64,000 bases of DNA from Nocardioides agri (GTDB lineage Bacteria; Actinomycetota; Actinomycetes; Propionibacteriales; Nocardioidaceae), in NCBI RefSeq assembly GCF_013778305.1, contig NZ_JACEIC010000002.1, forward strand, positions 2,877,669-2,941,668. The letters run 5' to 3'. The position numbers and the translations under genes are program-made. Each line of letters starts with the position of its first letter. Positions within the stretch are counted from its first letter, which is position 1. Positions 1-8,490 of the stretch are shown piece by piece. The notes below the pieces were generated by a model, which was not told the origin of the DNA, did no database searches, and worked only from the letters and a program-made list of their open reading frames with translations.

Positions 1-60
1 CGCTCGGGGCGTTCGTCTTCTCCGGAGCCGGGACCAGTGGTCACCACCGGAAGGAGACCC
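1..60 (+). promoter_or_regulatory. rplJ upstream leader (partial)
   Basis: The 60 bases before rplJ contain GC-rich complementary blocks and end in AAGGAG seven bases before the ATG. L10 operons usually carry an autoregulatory leader bound by the L10-L12 complex, and this is where it would sit. Most of it lies outside the window, so the structure cannot be confirmed. Confidence 0.3.
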
Positions 61-753
61 ATGGCGCGGGCAGACAAGCAGGCAGCCGTCGCGGAGATCG
101 TTGAGTCGTTCAACGAGTCCGCCGGTGCTGTGCTGACCGAGTACCGCGGTCTCACCGTGAAGCAGCTGCAGGACCTGCGGCGCTCCCTCGGTGCGAACGC
201 CAGCTACGCCGTGGTCAAGAACACGCTCGCCAAGATCGCCGCCTCCGAGGTCGGCATCGAAGGCTTCGACGACCTGCTGACCGGCCCGACCGCCATCGCC
301 TTCATCAACGGCGACGTCGTCGAGGCGGCCAAGGGTCTGCGTGACTTTGCCAAGGCGAACCCCACCCTTGTCATCAAGGGTGGCGTCCTGGACGGCAAGC
401 CCCTCGACGCGTCGGAGATCGCCAAGCTGGCGGACCTCGAGTCGCGTGAGGTGCTCCTGGGCAAGCTGGCCGGCGCGATGCTCGCGTCGCTCAGCCAGGC
501 CGTCTACCTGCTCAACGCGCCGCTCGCCCAGGCCGCCCGCCTCGCGGGTGCCCTCCAGGCGAAGGCCGAGCAGGACCCCTCGATCCTCGCAGGTGGTGCC
601 GGCACGCCGGTCGCCGCCGAGGAGGCCCCGGCCGAGGAGGCTGCCCCCGAGGCGGCCGCCGAGACCGAGGCCCCCGCCGACGAGGCCCCTGCTGCGGAGG
701 CTGACGCCCCCGCCGCCGAGGCCTCCGACGAGGGCGAAGCCACCGAGGCCTGA
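61..753 (+). CDS. rplJ: 50S ribosomal protein L10 with long acidic Ala/Glu tail
   Basis: L10 anchors the L7/L12 stalk dimers to 23S rRNA at the GTPase centre. Residues 1-170 carry the usual L10 features: an N-terminal [10 protein letters not shown] helix, the [12 protein letters not shown] segment and the NTLAKIAA segment. The protein is 230 residues long, against about 165-180 for most bacterial L10. The extra 50 or so residues are a low-complexity Ala/Glu/Pro tail. I chose ATG 61 because AAGGAG lies just upstream; an in-frame GTG at 37 has no such signal. rplL follows after 84 bases, the standard pairing. Confidence 0.96.
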   Translation: MARADKQAAVAEIVESFNESAGAVLTEYRGLTVKQLQDLRRSLGANASYAVVKNTLAKIAASEVGIEGFDDLLTGPTAIAFINGDVVEAAKGLRDFAKANPTLVIKGGVLDGKPLDASEIAKLADLESREVLLGKLAGAMLASLSQAVYLLNAPLAQAARLAGALQAKAEQDPSILAGGAGTPVAAEEAPAEEAAPEAAAETEAPADEAPAAEADAPAAEASDEGEATEA

Positions 754-837
754 TCTTCGGATCAGCTCGGTACACACCACCTGAAACCCGGTCCAGGGGC
801 TCCCGTCCCGGACCACCGAATGGAAGGAAACGCCACC

Positions 838-1233
838 ATGGCGAAGCTCAGCACCGACGAGCTCCTCGACGCGTTCAAGGAGATGACGCTGATCGAGCTC
901 AGCGAGTTCGTGAAGCAGTTCGAGGACACCTTCGGCGTGACCGCCGCTGCCCCGGTTGCCGTTGCGGCCGCCCCGGCCGCGGGTGGCGCTGCCGCCGCTG
1001 GCGGTGGCGACGACGCCGCTCAGGACGAGTTCGACGTCGTCCTCGAGTCCGCTGGTGACAAGAAGATCAACGTCATCAAGGAGGTGCGCGGTCTCACCTC
1101 CCTCGGTCTGAAGGAGGCCAAGGAGCTGGTCGAGGCCGCCCCCAAGGCCGTCCTCGAGAAGGTCAACAAGGAGGCCGCGGACAAGGCCAAGGAGGTCCTC
1201 GAGGCCGCCGGCGCCACCGTCACCCTCAAGTGA
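838..1233 (+). CDS. rplL: 50S ribosomal protein L7/L12
   Basis: This is the multicopy stalk protein that recruits translation factors. At 131 residues it has the expected layout: an N-terminal dimerisation helix (about 1-33), an Ala/Gly/Pro hinge (about 38-60) and a C-terminal domain with the conserved [20 protein letters not shown] region. ATG 838 is preceded by GGAAGGAAA. An upstream in-frame ATG at 820 would place that signal inside the gene, so 838 is preferred. A strong hairpin 22 bases after the stop ends the L10-L12 unit. Confidence 0.97.
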   Translation: MAKLSTDELLDAFKEMTLIELSEFVKQFEDTFGVTAAAPVAVAAAPAAGGAAAAGGGDDAAQDEFDVVLESAGDKKINVIKEVRGLTSLGLKEAKELVEAAPKAVLEKVNKEAADKAKEVLEAAGATVTLK

Positions 1234-1255
1234 CGCTCCGCTAGTCGCTCTTCGC

Positions 1256-1291
1256 GAGGGGCGGTCCACCCGACAGGGTGGGCCGCCCCTC
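1256..1291 (+). terminator. rplJL terminator
   Basis: A 16-bp inverted repeat (1256-1271 with 1276-1291, one G-U pair, 4-base GACA loop) lies directly after rplL. There is no long T run, as is usual in high-GC actinobacteria. Confidence 0.8.
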
Positions 1292-1462
1292 GTCACATTT
1301 CCCGCCATCCCCGGGACCAGACGTGGGTGTAACCGCCGTCACGCGGGGAAAGAAACCGGCGCGTAACTTCGCGGTCCGGGGCGCGTTGTTACCGGGCAGG
1401 GAGACGGGGAGTGGGTGCCGACGCGCTGTCGTGCGCGGCGACGAAGGAGGGACGAGGCGGTC

Positions 1463-2416
1463 ATGGGCGTAGAGATCAAGGTCGAACACCTCAGCAAGTC
1501 GTTCGGCAAGCAGCTCATCTGGGGCGACGTGACGCTGACCGTCCCGGCCGGCGAGATCTGCGTGATGCTGGGTCCCTCCGGCACCGGAAAGTCGGTCTTC
1601 CTCAAGACGCTGATCGGCCTGCTCAAGCCCGACCAGGGCTCCATCCTCATCGAGGGCACCGACATCGCGACCTGCTCGGAGAAGGACCTCTACGAGATCC
1701 GCAAGCTCTTCGGCGTGCTGTTCCAGGACGGCGCCATGTTCGGCTCGATGAACCTCTACGACAACGTCGCGTTCCCGTTGCGCGAGCACACGAAGAAGTC
1801 CGAGTCGGAGATCCACGAGATCGTCATGGAGAAGATGGACCTCGTCGGCCTCCTCGGCGCCGAGGACAAGCTCCCCGGTGAGATCTCGGGCGGCATGCGC
1901 AAGCGCGCCGGCCTGGCCCGCGCGCTGGTGCTCGACCCGGAGATCGTGCTCTTCGACGAGCCGGACTCCGGCCTCGACCCGGTCCGCACGGCGTTCCTCA
2001 ACCAGCTCATCGTCGACCTCAACGCCCAGATCGACGCGACGTTCCTCATCGTCACCCACGACATCAACACCGCTCGCACGGTCCCGGACAACATCGGTCT
2101 GCTCTACCACCGCCACCTCGCGATGTTCGGCCCCCGCGAGATGCTGCTCTCCTCCGAGGAGCCGGTGGTCCGGCAGTTCCTCAACGCCCAGCGGGTCGGT
2201 CCGATCGGCATGTCGGAGGAGAAGGACGCCGACGAGCTCGCGGCCGAGAAGGACCAGGAGCTGCCCCCGCTCCCGCCGATCCCGCTGCAGCTCGACCCCT
2301 CCAACGGCATGCCGCGCCGCAGCCAGCGACCGCCGGGCGAGTGGTGCCGCGAGAACGGCGTGACGCCGCCGCCGGGCTCGTTCAACGAGAACATGTCCAT
2401 GGCCGTCGGCGGCTGA
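1463..2416 (+). CDS. mceG: MceG/MlaF-type ABC transporter ATPase for Mce lipid import
   Basis: This cytoplasmic ATPase powers MCE lipid uptake and pairs with the YrbE permeases encoded next. The 317-residue protein has Walker A GPSGTGKS (about 37-44), signature ISGGMRKR (about 140) and Walker B VLFDEPDSGLDP (about 162-173). A Pro/Glu-rich tail of about 65 residues follows the nucleotide-binding domain; extended C-termini are also known in mycobacterial MceG. ATG 1463 has AAGGAGGG upstream and is preferred over an in-frame ATG at 1415 that lacks one. In mycobacteria the orthologous mkl gene also lies between rplL and rpoB but apart from the mce operons; here it leads a full operon. Confidence 0.92.
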   Translation: MGVEIKVEHLSKSFGKQLIWGDVTLTVPAGEICVMLGPSGTGKSVFLKTLIGLLKPDQGSILIEGTDIATCSEKDLYEIRKLFGVLFQDGAMFGSMNLYDNVAFPLREHTKKSESEIHEIVMEKMDLVGLLGAEDKLPGEISGGMRKRAGLARALVLDPEIVLFDEPDSGLDPVRTAFLNQLIVDLNAQIDATFLIVTHDINTARTVPDNIGLLYHRHLAMFGPREMLLSSEEPVVRQFLNAQRVGPIGMSEEKDADELAAEKDQELPPLPPIPLQLDPSNGMPRRSQRPPGEWCRENGVTPPPGSFNENMSMAVGG

Positions 2417-2429
2417 CGGAGGTCGTTCG

Positions 2430-3215
2430 ATGTCCTCCATCACCGCCAGCCGGGCCCTCGCACCCGTCGGGACCGCAGGCAAGCTCTTCGCCTTCGGCCT
2501 CGACGTCATGCGCGGGATGTTCCGGCGGCCCTTCCAGATGCGGGAGTTCATCCAGCAGGCGTGGTTCATCGCCTCGGTGACGATCATCCCCACCGCGCTC
2601 GTCGCGATCCCGTTCGGCGCCGTGATCGCGCTGCAGGTCGGCGGGCTCATCAAGCAGTTCGGCGCCCAGTCCTTCACCGGCTCGGCCGCCGTGCTGGCCG
2701 TCGTCCGCGAGGCCGGACCGATCGCGACCTCCCTCCTCATCGCAGGTGCGGCGGGCTCCGCCATCGCCGCCGACCTCGGCGCGCGCAAGATCCGCGAGGA
2801 GCTCGACGCGATGATGGTGCTGGGCATCGACCCGATCCAGCGCCTCGTGGTCCCGCGCGTGCTGGCCTGCATGCTGGTGGCGTTCTTCCTCAACGGCCTC
2901 GTCAGCGTCGTCGGCGTCTCCGGCGGCTACGTCTTCAACGTCGTCCTCCAGGACGGCACGCCGGGCTCCTACATCGCCAGCTTCACCGCGCTCGCCCAGC
3001 TCCCCGACCTCTGGCAGGGCATGCTCAAGGCCCTCGTCTTCGGCGTGATCGCCGCGGTCGTCGCCTGCTACAAGGGCATGAACGCCGCCGGCGGCCCGAA
3101 GGGCGTCGGTGACGCGGTCAACGAGTCGGTCGTCGTCACCTTCATGCTGCTGTTCATCGTCAACTTCGTGATGAGCGCGATCTACTTCCAGCTCGTCCCA
3201 CCGAAGACCGGATAG
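2430..3215 (+). CDS. yrbEA: Mce permease, YrbE/MlaE family (first copy)
   Basis: This inner-membrane permease of the MCE lipid importer has 261 residues and five to six predicted membrane segments. It carries the family hallmarks EAGPIATSLLIAGAAGSAIAADLGARKIREELDAM and VLGIDP in the central part. It begins 13 bases after the ATPase stop with a GGAGG-type signal. Permeases of this family work in pairs, and the second copy follows after two bases. Confidence 0.93.
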   Translation: MSSITASRALAPVGTAGKLFAFGLDVMRGMFRRPFQMREFIQQAWFIASVTIIPTALVAIPFGAVIALQVGGLIKQFGAQSFTGSAAVLAVVREAGPIATSLLIAGAAGSAIAADLGARKIREELDAMMVLGIDPIQRLVVPRVLACMLVAFFLNGLVSVVGVSGGYVFNVVLQDGTPGSYIASFTALAQLPDLWQGMLKALVFGVIAAVVACYKGMNAAGGPKGVGDAVNESVVVTFMLLFIVNFVMSAIYFQLVPPKTG

Positions 3216-3217
3216 AC

Positions 3218-4048
3218 GTGATGGCCAGCATCCGTGCGGTCTACGACCGACCCGCCCGCTTCCTCGACAACCTCGGCAACGAGCTGTTGTTCTTCATCAG
3301 CGCGCTCGCGTGGACGCCGCGCACGCTACGGCGCTACAAGAAGGAGATCCTGCGCATCCTCGCCGAGGTGACGCTCGGCTCCGGCGCCCTCGCGGTCATC
3401 GGCGGCACCGTCGGCGTCATCGTCGCGATGTGCTTCTTCACCGGCACCGAGGTCGGGCTGCAGGGGTACGCCGCCCTCAACCAGATCGGCACCGCTGCGT
3501 TCTCGGGCTTCGTGTCCGCCTACTTCAACACCCGGGAGATCGCGCCGCTCGTCGCCGGCATCGCGCTCGCGGCCACCGTCGGCTGCGGCTTCACCGCCCA
3601 GCTCGGCGCGATGCGCATCTCCGAGGAGATCGACGCGCTCGAGGTGATGGCGATCCCGTCGCTGCCGTTCCTCGTGACCACCCGGATCATCGGCGGTCTG
3701 GTCGCGATCGTCCCGCTCTACGTGGTCGGCCTGCTGGCGTCGTACTTCGCGACCCGGCTCACCGTCACCCAGTTCTTCGGTCAGAGCACGGGCACCTACG
3801 ACCACTACTTCAACCAGTTCCTGCCGCCCGGCGACGTCCTGTGGTCCTTCGGGAAGGTCCTGGTCTTCGCGGTCACCGTCATCCTCATCCACTGCTACCA
3901 CGGCTACAACGCCTCGGGTGGCCCGGCCGGCGTGGGCGTCGCGGTCGGCCGCGCCGTGCGCACGAGCATCGTCGCGATCAACGTGATCGACCTGTTCCTG
4001 TCGATGGCGATCTGGGGCGCGACGACGACCGTCCGGATCGGCGGCTAG
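3218..4048 (+). CDS. yrbEB: Mce permease, YrbE/MlaE family (second copy)
   Basis: This is the partner permease of the importer. The 276-residue multi-pass protein has the matching EIDALEVMAIPSLPFLV coupling segment, including the SEEIDALE stretch thought to contact the ATPase. The start is GTG 3218 immediately followed by ATG 3221, and either is possible. It sits two bases after the first permease and three bases before the first MCE gene, so co-translation is likely. Confidence 0.92.
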   Translation: MMASIRAVYDRPARFLDNLGNELLFFISALAWTPRTLRRYKKEILRILAEVTLGSGALAVIGGTVGVIVAMCFFTGTEVGLQGYAALNQIGTAAFSGFVSAYFNTREIAPLVAGIALAATVGCGFTAQLGAMRISEEIDALEVMAIPSLPFLVTTRIIGGLVAIVPLYVVGLLASYFATRLTVTQFFGQSTGTYDHYFNQFLPPGDVLWSFGKVLVFAVTVILIHCYHGYNASGGPAGVGVAVGRAVRTSIVAINVIDLFLSMAIWGATTTVRIGG

Positions 4049-4051
4049 TCG

Positions 4052-5356
4052 ATGGCACGCACCTCGCTCGCCGGCACCGCGCTCCCCAAGGTCATGGGCA
4101 TCGTCTTCCTGTGCCTGGTGCTGACCGGCGCCTACCTCACCTACGCCGTCTTCACCCAGAAGTTCGAGGACTACGACGAGGTGACGCTGCAGACCTCGAC
4201 GATCGGGCTGCAGCTCCCCGAGCGCGCCGACGTCAAGGTCCGCGGCGTGATCGTGGGCGAGGTGCTCGACTTCCAGCCGACCGAGGACGGCGCCGACGTG
4301 ACGCTCGGGATCTACCCCGGCGAGCTGGACACCATCCCAGCCGACGTCACCGGGTCGATCGTGCCCAAGACGCTGTTCGGGGAGAAGTACGTGTCGCTGG
4401 TCGTCCCCGACCAGCCCGCGCGCGGCCACCTCGAGGCCGGGCAGACGATCGAGCGCACTGTCGTCTCGACCGAGGTCGAGCAGGTGCTCTCCGACCTCTA
4501 CCCCCTGCTGCGCACCGTGCAGCCGGCCGCCCTCAACCAGACGCTCACCGCCATCTCGACGGCGCTCGAGGGGCGCGGCGAGGAGATCGGCGAGAACCTC
4601 GAGACGCTCGACTCCTACCTGAAGCGGATCAACCCGGAGATCCCGGCCCTCGTCGAGGACCTGCGGCTGACCGCGCAGGTCTCCGACAACTACGCCGCCG
4701 TGATGCCGCAGATCGCCCAGATCATCGACGACACCGTCGTCACCACCGGGACCCTCGAGGACCGGGCGGAGAAGCTCAACGCGCTCCTCGACGACGTCTC
4801 GTCGTTCTCTGACACCGCCCACGACTTCCTCGCCACCAACGAGCAGAACCTGATCCGGCTCAGCGAGGTGGGCGAGGAGCAGCTGCGGGTCTTCGCCCGC
4901 TACGCAGGCGTCTACAAGTGCCTCACCGGGGGCATCGTCGCCGCGGGGGCCCGGCAGGCGGAGGCGTTCCGCAACTTCACGCTCCACATCGTGCTCGAGA
5001 CGCTGCCTCACCAGCCGCGCCCCTACGGCCCCGGCGACGTCCCGCACTTCGGCGAGGACCGCGGCGCCGACTGCGTCAACCTGCCGAACCCGCCGTGGAG
5101 CCAGTCCAACCCGGTGCGCCACCAGCCGGACTTCGACGACGGTGTCGACGAGCCGACCGGCAAGGGCACCAGTCGCGTCGCACCCGGCGCGTACGCCGCG
5201 CGCCACGGCGTGGCCGCGCCGGGCACCCCGCAGGAGTCCGACCTGCTGCGGTCGCTGCTCGGGCCCGCGCTCGCCGTCGGCCCCGACGAGGTGCCCGACC
5301 TCGGCCTGCTGCTGGTCGGACCGATGGCGCGCGGGGCGGAGGTGTCGCTGCGATGA
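4052..5356 (+). CDS. mceA: MCE-family protein, MceA position
   Basis: This is a lipid-carrying MCE subunit that should join a hexameric tube outside the membrane. It has 434 residues: one N-terminal membrane helix (about 14-34), an MCE domain (about 40-120, with the VKVRGVIVGEV strand), a long helical region with hydrophobic heptads, and a Pro-rich disordered tail. It opens the six-gene MCE series, and its stop overlaps the next start by four bases (ATGA). Confidence 0.92.
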   Translation: MARTSLAGTALPKVMGIVFLCLVLTGAYLTYAVFTQKFEDYDEVTLQTSTIGLQLPERADVKVRGVIVGEVLDFQPTEDGADVTLGIYPGELDTIPADVTGSIVPKTLFGEKYVSLVVPDQPARGHLEAGQTIERTVVSTEVEQVLSDLYPLLRTVQPAALNQTLTAISTALEGRGEEIGENLETLDSYLKRINPEIPALVEDLRLTAQVSDNYAAVMPQIAQIIDDTVVTTGTLEDRAEKLNALLDDVSSFSDTAHDFLATNEQNLIRLSEVGEEQLRVFARYAGVYKCLTGGIVAAGARQAEAFRNFTLHIVLETLPHQPRPYGPGDVPHFGEDRGADCVNLPNPPWSQSNPVRHQPDFDDGVDEPTGKGTSRVAPGAYAARHGVAAPGTPQESDLLRSLLGPALAVGPDEVPDLGLLLVGPMARGAEVSLR

Positions 5357-6399
5357 AGGTGCTCGACAAGCGGACGACCGCCGACCTGGTGAAGCTGCTG
5401 ATCTTCATCGTCGTCACGACCCTGGCGACCTCGGTCCTGGTGGTCACCATCGGCAACCTCACGTTCGCGCCGACCCATGAGTACCGCGCGGTGTTCGTCG
5501 ACGCCACCGGCGTCGTCAAGGGCGACGACGTGCGCATCGCCGGTGTCAAGGTCGGCACCGTCCAGAAGGTCGCGGTCGTCGACCGCGACCGCGCCCAGGT
5601 GACGTTCACCGTCGACGAGGCGACCACGCTCAGCCGAGCCACGCACGCGGCGATCCGCTACCGCAACCTCGTCGGCCAGCGCTACGTCGCACTCAGCGAC
5701 GAGATCGGCGACTCCTCGACGCTCGAGCCGGGAGGCACGATCCCCGTCTCCCAGACGACGCCCGCCCTCGACCTCACCGTGCTCTTCAACGGGTTCAAGC
5801 CGCTGTTCCAGGCGCTGTCCCCGACGGACATCAACAAGCTCTCCTACGAGGTCGTGCAGGTCTTCCAGGGCGAGGGCGGCACGCTCGAGGGGCTGCTCGC
5901 GCACACCGCCTCGGTGACGTCGACGCTGGCCGACCGCGACGAGCTGATCGGCGACCTCATCGACAACCTCAACCAGGTGCTCGACCACCTCGGCGACCGC
6001 GACCGGGAGCTCAGCCGGCTCATCACGACGTTCCGCACCTTCGTCTCCGGGCTGTCCGACGACCGCGAGGCGATCCTCGGCTCGCTCGACCAGATCTCCG
6101 AGCTGTCCGTGGAGACCGCCGGCCTGGTGTCGGGCATCCGGGAGCCGTTCGTCGATGACATCCACCAGCTCCGACGGCTGTCGGAGAACCTCGACCGCGG
6201 CAAGTCCGAGATCGACCGGGCGCTCCAGGTGCTGCCGATCAAGCTCAACAAGATCGGCCGCACCGCGACGTACGGCTCGTGGTTCAACTTCTACCTCTGC
6301 CACTTCCAGGGCAACGTCAAGCTGCCGGGCGGCCGGTCGGTCCCGGTCGACTACCCGCTCCCGGGCAGCAAGGTCGCAGACAGGTGTGATCTGGGATGA
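5353..6399 (+). CDS. mceB: MCE-family protein, MceB position
   Basis: This is the second MCE subunit, 348 residues. The N-terminal membrane helix spans about 14-34 and the MCE domain about 40-120 (DDVRIAGVKVGTVQKV). A helical segment contains repeated DRDELIGDLIDNLNQVL-type heptads. The start is fixed by the ATGA overlap at 5353. The cysteine-containing end (YLCHF) is common in this position of mce operons. Confidence 0.92.
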   Translation: MKVLDKRTTADLVKLLIFIVVTTLATSVLVVTIGNLTFAPTHEYRAVFVDATGVVKGDDVRIAGVKVGTVQKVAVVDRDRAQVTFTVDEATTLSRATHAAIRYRNLVGQRYVALSDEIGDSSTLEPGGTIPVSQTTPALDLTVLFNGFKPLFQALSPTDINKLSYEVVQVFQGEGGTLEGLLAHTASVTSTLADRDELIGDLIDNLNQVLDHLGDRDRELSRLITTFRTFVSGLSDDREAILGSLDQISELSVETAGLVSGIREPFVDDIHQLRRLSENLDRGKSEIDRALQVLPIKLNKIGRTATYGSWFNFYLCHFQGNVKLPGGRSVPVDYPLPGSKVADRCDLG

Positions 6400-7364
6400 C
6401 CACCCCCTTCCGTGAGCGCAACCCGGTCGTGGTCGGGGCGATCAGCCTCGCCGTCGTCGCGCTGCTCGTGCTCGCCGCGTTCCGGGCCCAGGACCTGCCG
6501 GTCATCGGTGGCGGCGACACCTACTACGCCGCGTTCGCCGAGTCCGGCGGGCTCAAGGCCAACGACGAGGTCCGCATCGCCGGCGTGCGGGTGGGCAAGG
6601 TCGAGAAGGTCGCGCTCGACGGCGACCACGTCAAGGTGACCTTCCGGATCGAGAGCGGCTCAGGCTTCGGCGACGACACCCGCGCCGAGATCAAGGTCAA
6701 GACGCTGCTCGGCGCGATGTACCTCGGACTGGTGCCTGCCGGCTCCGGCCAGCTCGACGAGGGCAGCGAGATCCCGGTCGAGCGGACCAGCTCGCCCTAC
6801 GACGTCGTGGAGGCGTTCTCGGGGCTCGCGGAGACCAGCGACCGGATCGACACCGACCGGCTGGCGCAGTCGCTGACGACGCTCGCCGACCTCACCCGCA
6901 ACACGCCCGAGGAGTTCCGCCAGGCGCTCAGCGGCGTCTCCCGGCTCTCGTCCGACATCGCCGCCCGCGACGAGCAGATCAACACCCTGCTCAAGAACCT
7001 GGACCGGGTCACCACCGTGCTCGACGACCGCGACCAGGACATCGTCGGGCTGATGAAGGAGTCCGACGTGCTCTTCCGCGCGCTGGTCGCCCGCCGGGAG
7101 TCCGTGCACGCGCTGCTCGAGTCCACCTCCCTGATGTCGAAGGAGCTGACCGTGCTGGTGCGCCAGAGCCGGGCCGACCTCAAGCCGGCGCTCGAGCACC
7201 TCGACAACGTCCTCGTCGTGCTCAACAAGAACGAGGACAACCTCGACAACAGCCTGCGGTTGATGGCGCCGTTCTACCGCGTCTTCGCCAGCACGCTCGG
7301 CAACGGCCCGTGGTTCGACACCTACATCCAGAACCTGCCGCCCGTCCCCCAGGTGGGTGGCTGA
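6396..7364 (+). CDS. mceC: MCE-family protein, MceC position
   Basis: This is the third MCE subunit, 322 residues and the shortest of the six. It has an N-terminal membrane helix at about 12-30, an MCE domain with NDEVRIAGVRVGKVEKV, then a long amphipathic helical region. It starts at ATG 6396 inside the preceding stop (ATGA). It ends near a GPWFDTYIQNLPP segment that resembles the conserved 'GPWFD' end of mycobacterial MceC proteins. Confidence 0.92.
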   Translation: MTTPFRERNPVVVGAISLAVVALLVLAAFRAQDLPVIGGGDTYYAAFAESGGLKANDEVRIAGVRVGKVEKVALDGDHVKVTFRIESGSGFGDDTRAEIKVKTLLGAMYLGLVPAGSGQLDEGSEIPVERTSSPYDVVEAFSGLAETSDRIDTDRLAQSLTTLADLTRNTPEEFRQALSGVSRLSSDIAARDEQINTLLKNLDRVTTVLDDRDQDIVGLMKESDVLFRALVARRESVHALLESTSLMSKELTVLVRQSRADLKPALEHLDNVLVVLNKNEDNLDNSLRLMAPFYRVFASTLGNGPWFDTYIQNLPPVPQVGG

Positions 7365-7365
7365 C

Positions 7366-8490
7366 ATGGACGTGCTCAAGCGGGTCGTCCTCCCGGCGGT
7401 GCTGGTGCTGCTGCTGGTCGTCACGGCCTTCACGATGTTCACCAGCGACGACACCAAGACCCTCACCGCGACGTTCCCGCGCACCATCTCGATCTACGAG
7501 GGCAGCGACGTCCGGGTCCTCGGCGTCCCGGTCGGCACCGTCGACGAGGTCACCCCGACCGGCACCGACGTGACGGTGACCATGCACTACGACGCGGGGG
7601 TGCGGGTCCCCGCCGACGCCAAGGCCGTGATCGTCGCACCATCGATCGTCGGCGACCGCTTCGTGCAGCTCACCCCCGTCTACGACGGCGGCAAGGTGCT
7701 CGCCGACGGCGCCACGCTCGACGAGGAGCACACCGCCGTGCCGCTCGAGCTGGACCAGATCTACGCCAGCCTCGACGACCTGACCGTGGCGCTGGGGCCG
7801 ACCGGCGCCAACGAGAACGGCGCGCTGTCCGACCTGCTGGAGTCGACGGCGAGGAACTTCGGCGGCCAGGGCGAGCAGTTCCACCAGACGGTCAAGGACT
7901 TCGGGAAGTTCAGCGCGACGCTGGACGACAACAAGGAGGAGCTCTTCGGCTCCGCCCGCAAGCTCGAGGGCTTCATCGGCACGCTGGCCGGCAACGACAA
8001 GACCGTGCGTCGCTTCAACGACTCCCTGGCCGAGGTCTCGACCATGCTGGCGGGGGAGCGCGAGGAGCTCGCAGCCGCCCTGAGCAACCTCGGCACCGCG
8101 CTCGGCCAGGTGTCGACGTTCGTCAAGGAGAACCGCGAGGCGCTGGGCCGCAACATCTCCGGGCTCAACCGGGTCGCCAAGGTGCTGGTGCGTCGCCGGG
8201 CCGAGCTCGACAAGATCCTGGACGCCGCCCCGCTGGCGCTCAACAACCTCGCGCTGACCTACAACCCGGAGTCCGGGACGCTCGACACCAACGCCAACAT
8301 CGGTGAGCTCGTGAACCAGATCCAGTCCGACCCCGCGACGCTGCTCTGCGGGCTGCTCGGGCAGGCCGACCGCTCGGAGTCGCTGTGCAAGATCGTGCGG
8401 CAGGCGCTGGGCCGGACGGCGCCCGGCGGACGGTCGGCGGCGCAGCCCTTCGACCGGTCGCTGGCGGGACTCGTGGAGGCAGAGCGATGA
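7366..8490 (+). CDS. mceD: MCE-family protein, MceD position
   Basis: This is the fourth MCE subunit, 374 residues: a membrane helix at about 7-25, an MCE domain with GSDVRVLGVPVGTVDEV, and a helical coiled region with several Asn/Asp-rich heptads. I chose ATG 7366, one base after the previous stop, over the in-frame GTG at 7357, which would extend the overlap. The C-terminus contains three cysteines (LLCGLLGQADRSESLCKIV). Confidence 0.9.
   Translation: MDVLKRVVLPAVLVLLLVVTAFTMFTSDDTKTLTATFPRTISIYEGSDVRVLGVPVGTVDEVTPTGTDVTVTMHYDAGVRVPADAKAVIVAPSIVGDRFVQLTPVYDGGKVLADGATLDEEHTAVPLELDQIYASLDDLTVALGPTGANENGALSDLLESTARNFGGQGEQFHQTVKDFGKFSATLDDNKEELFGSARKLEGFIGTLAGNDKTVRRFNDSLAEVSTMLAGEREELAAALSNLGTALGQVSTFVKENREALGRNISGLNRVAKVLVRRRAELDKILDAAPLALNNLALTYNPESGTLDTNANIGELVNQIQSDPATLLCGLLGQADRSESLCKIVRQALGRTAPGGRSAAQPFDRSLAGLVEAER

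Noticed and set aside
1292..1462. Scattered GTAAC/GTTAC elements before the mce operon as a possible operator
   Set aside because: Arms are only five bases with uneven spacing; no convincing promoter or KstR-like site could be defined.
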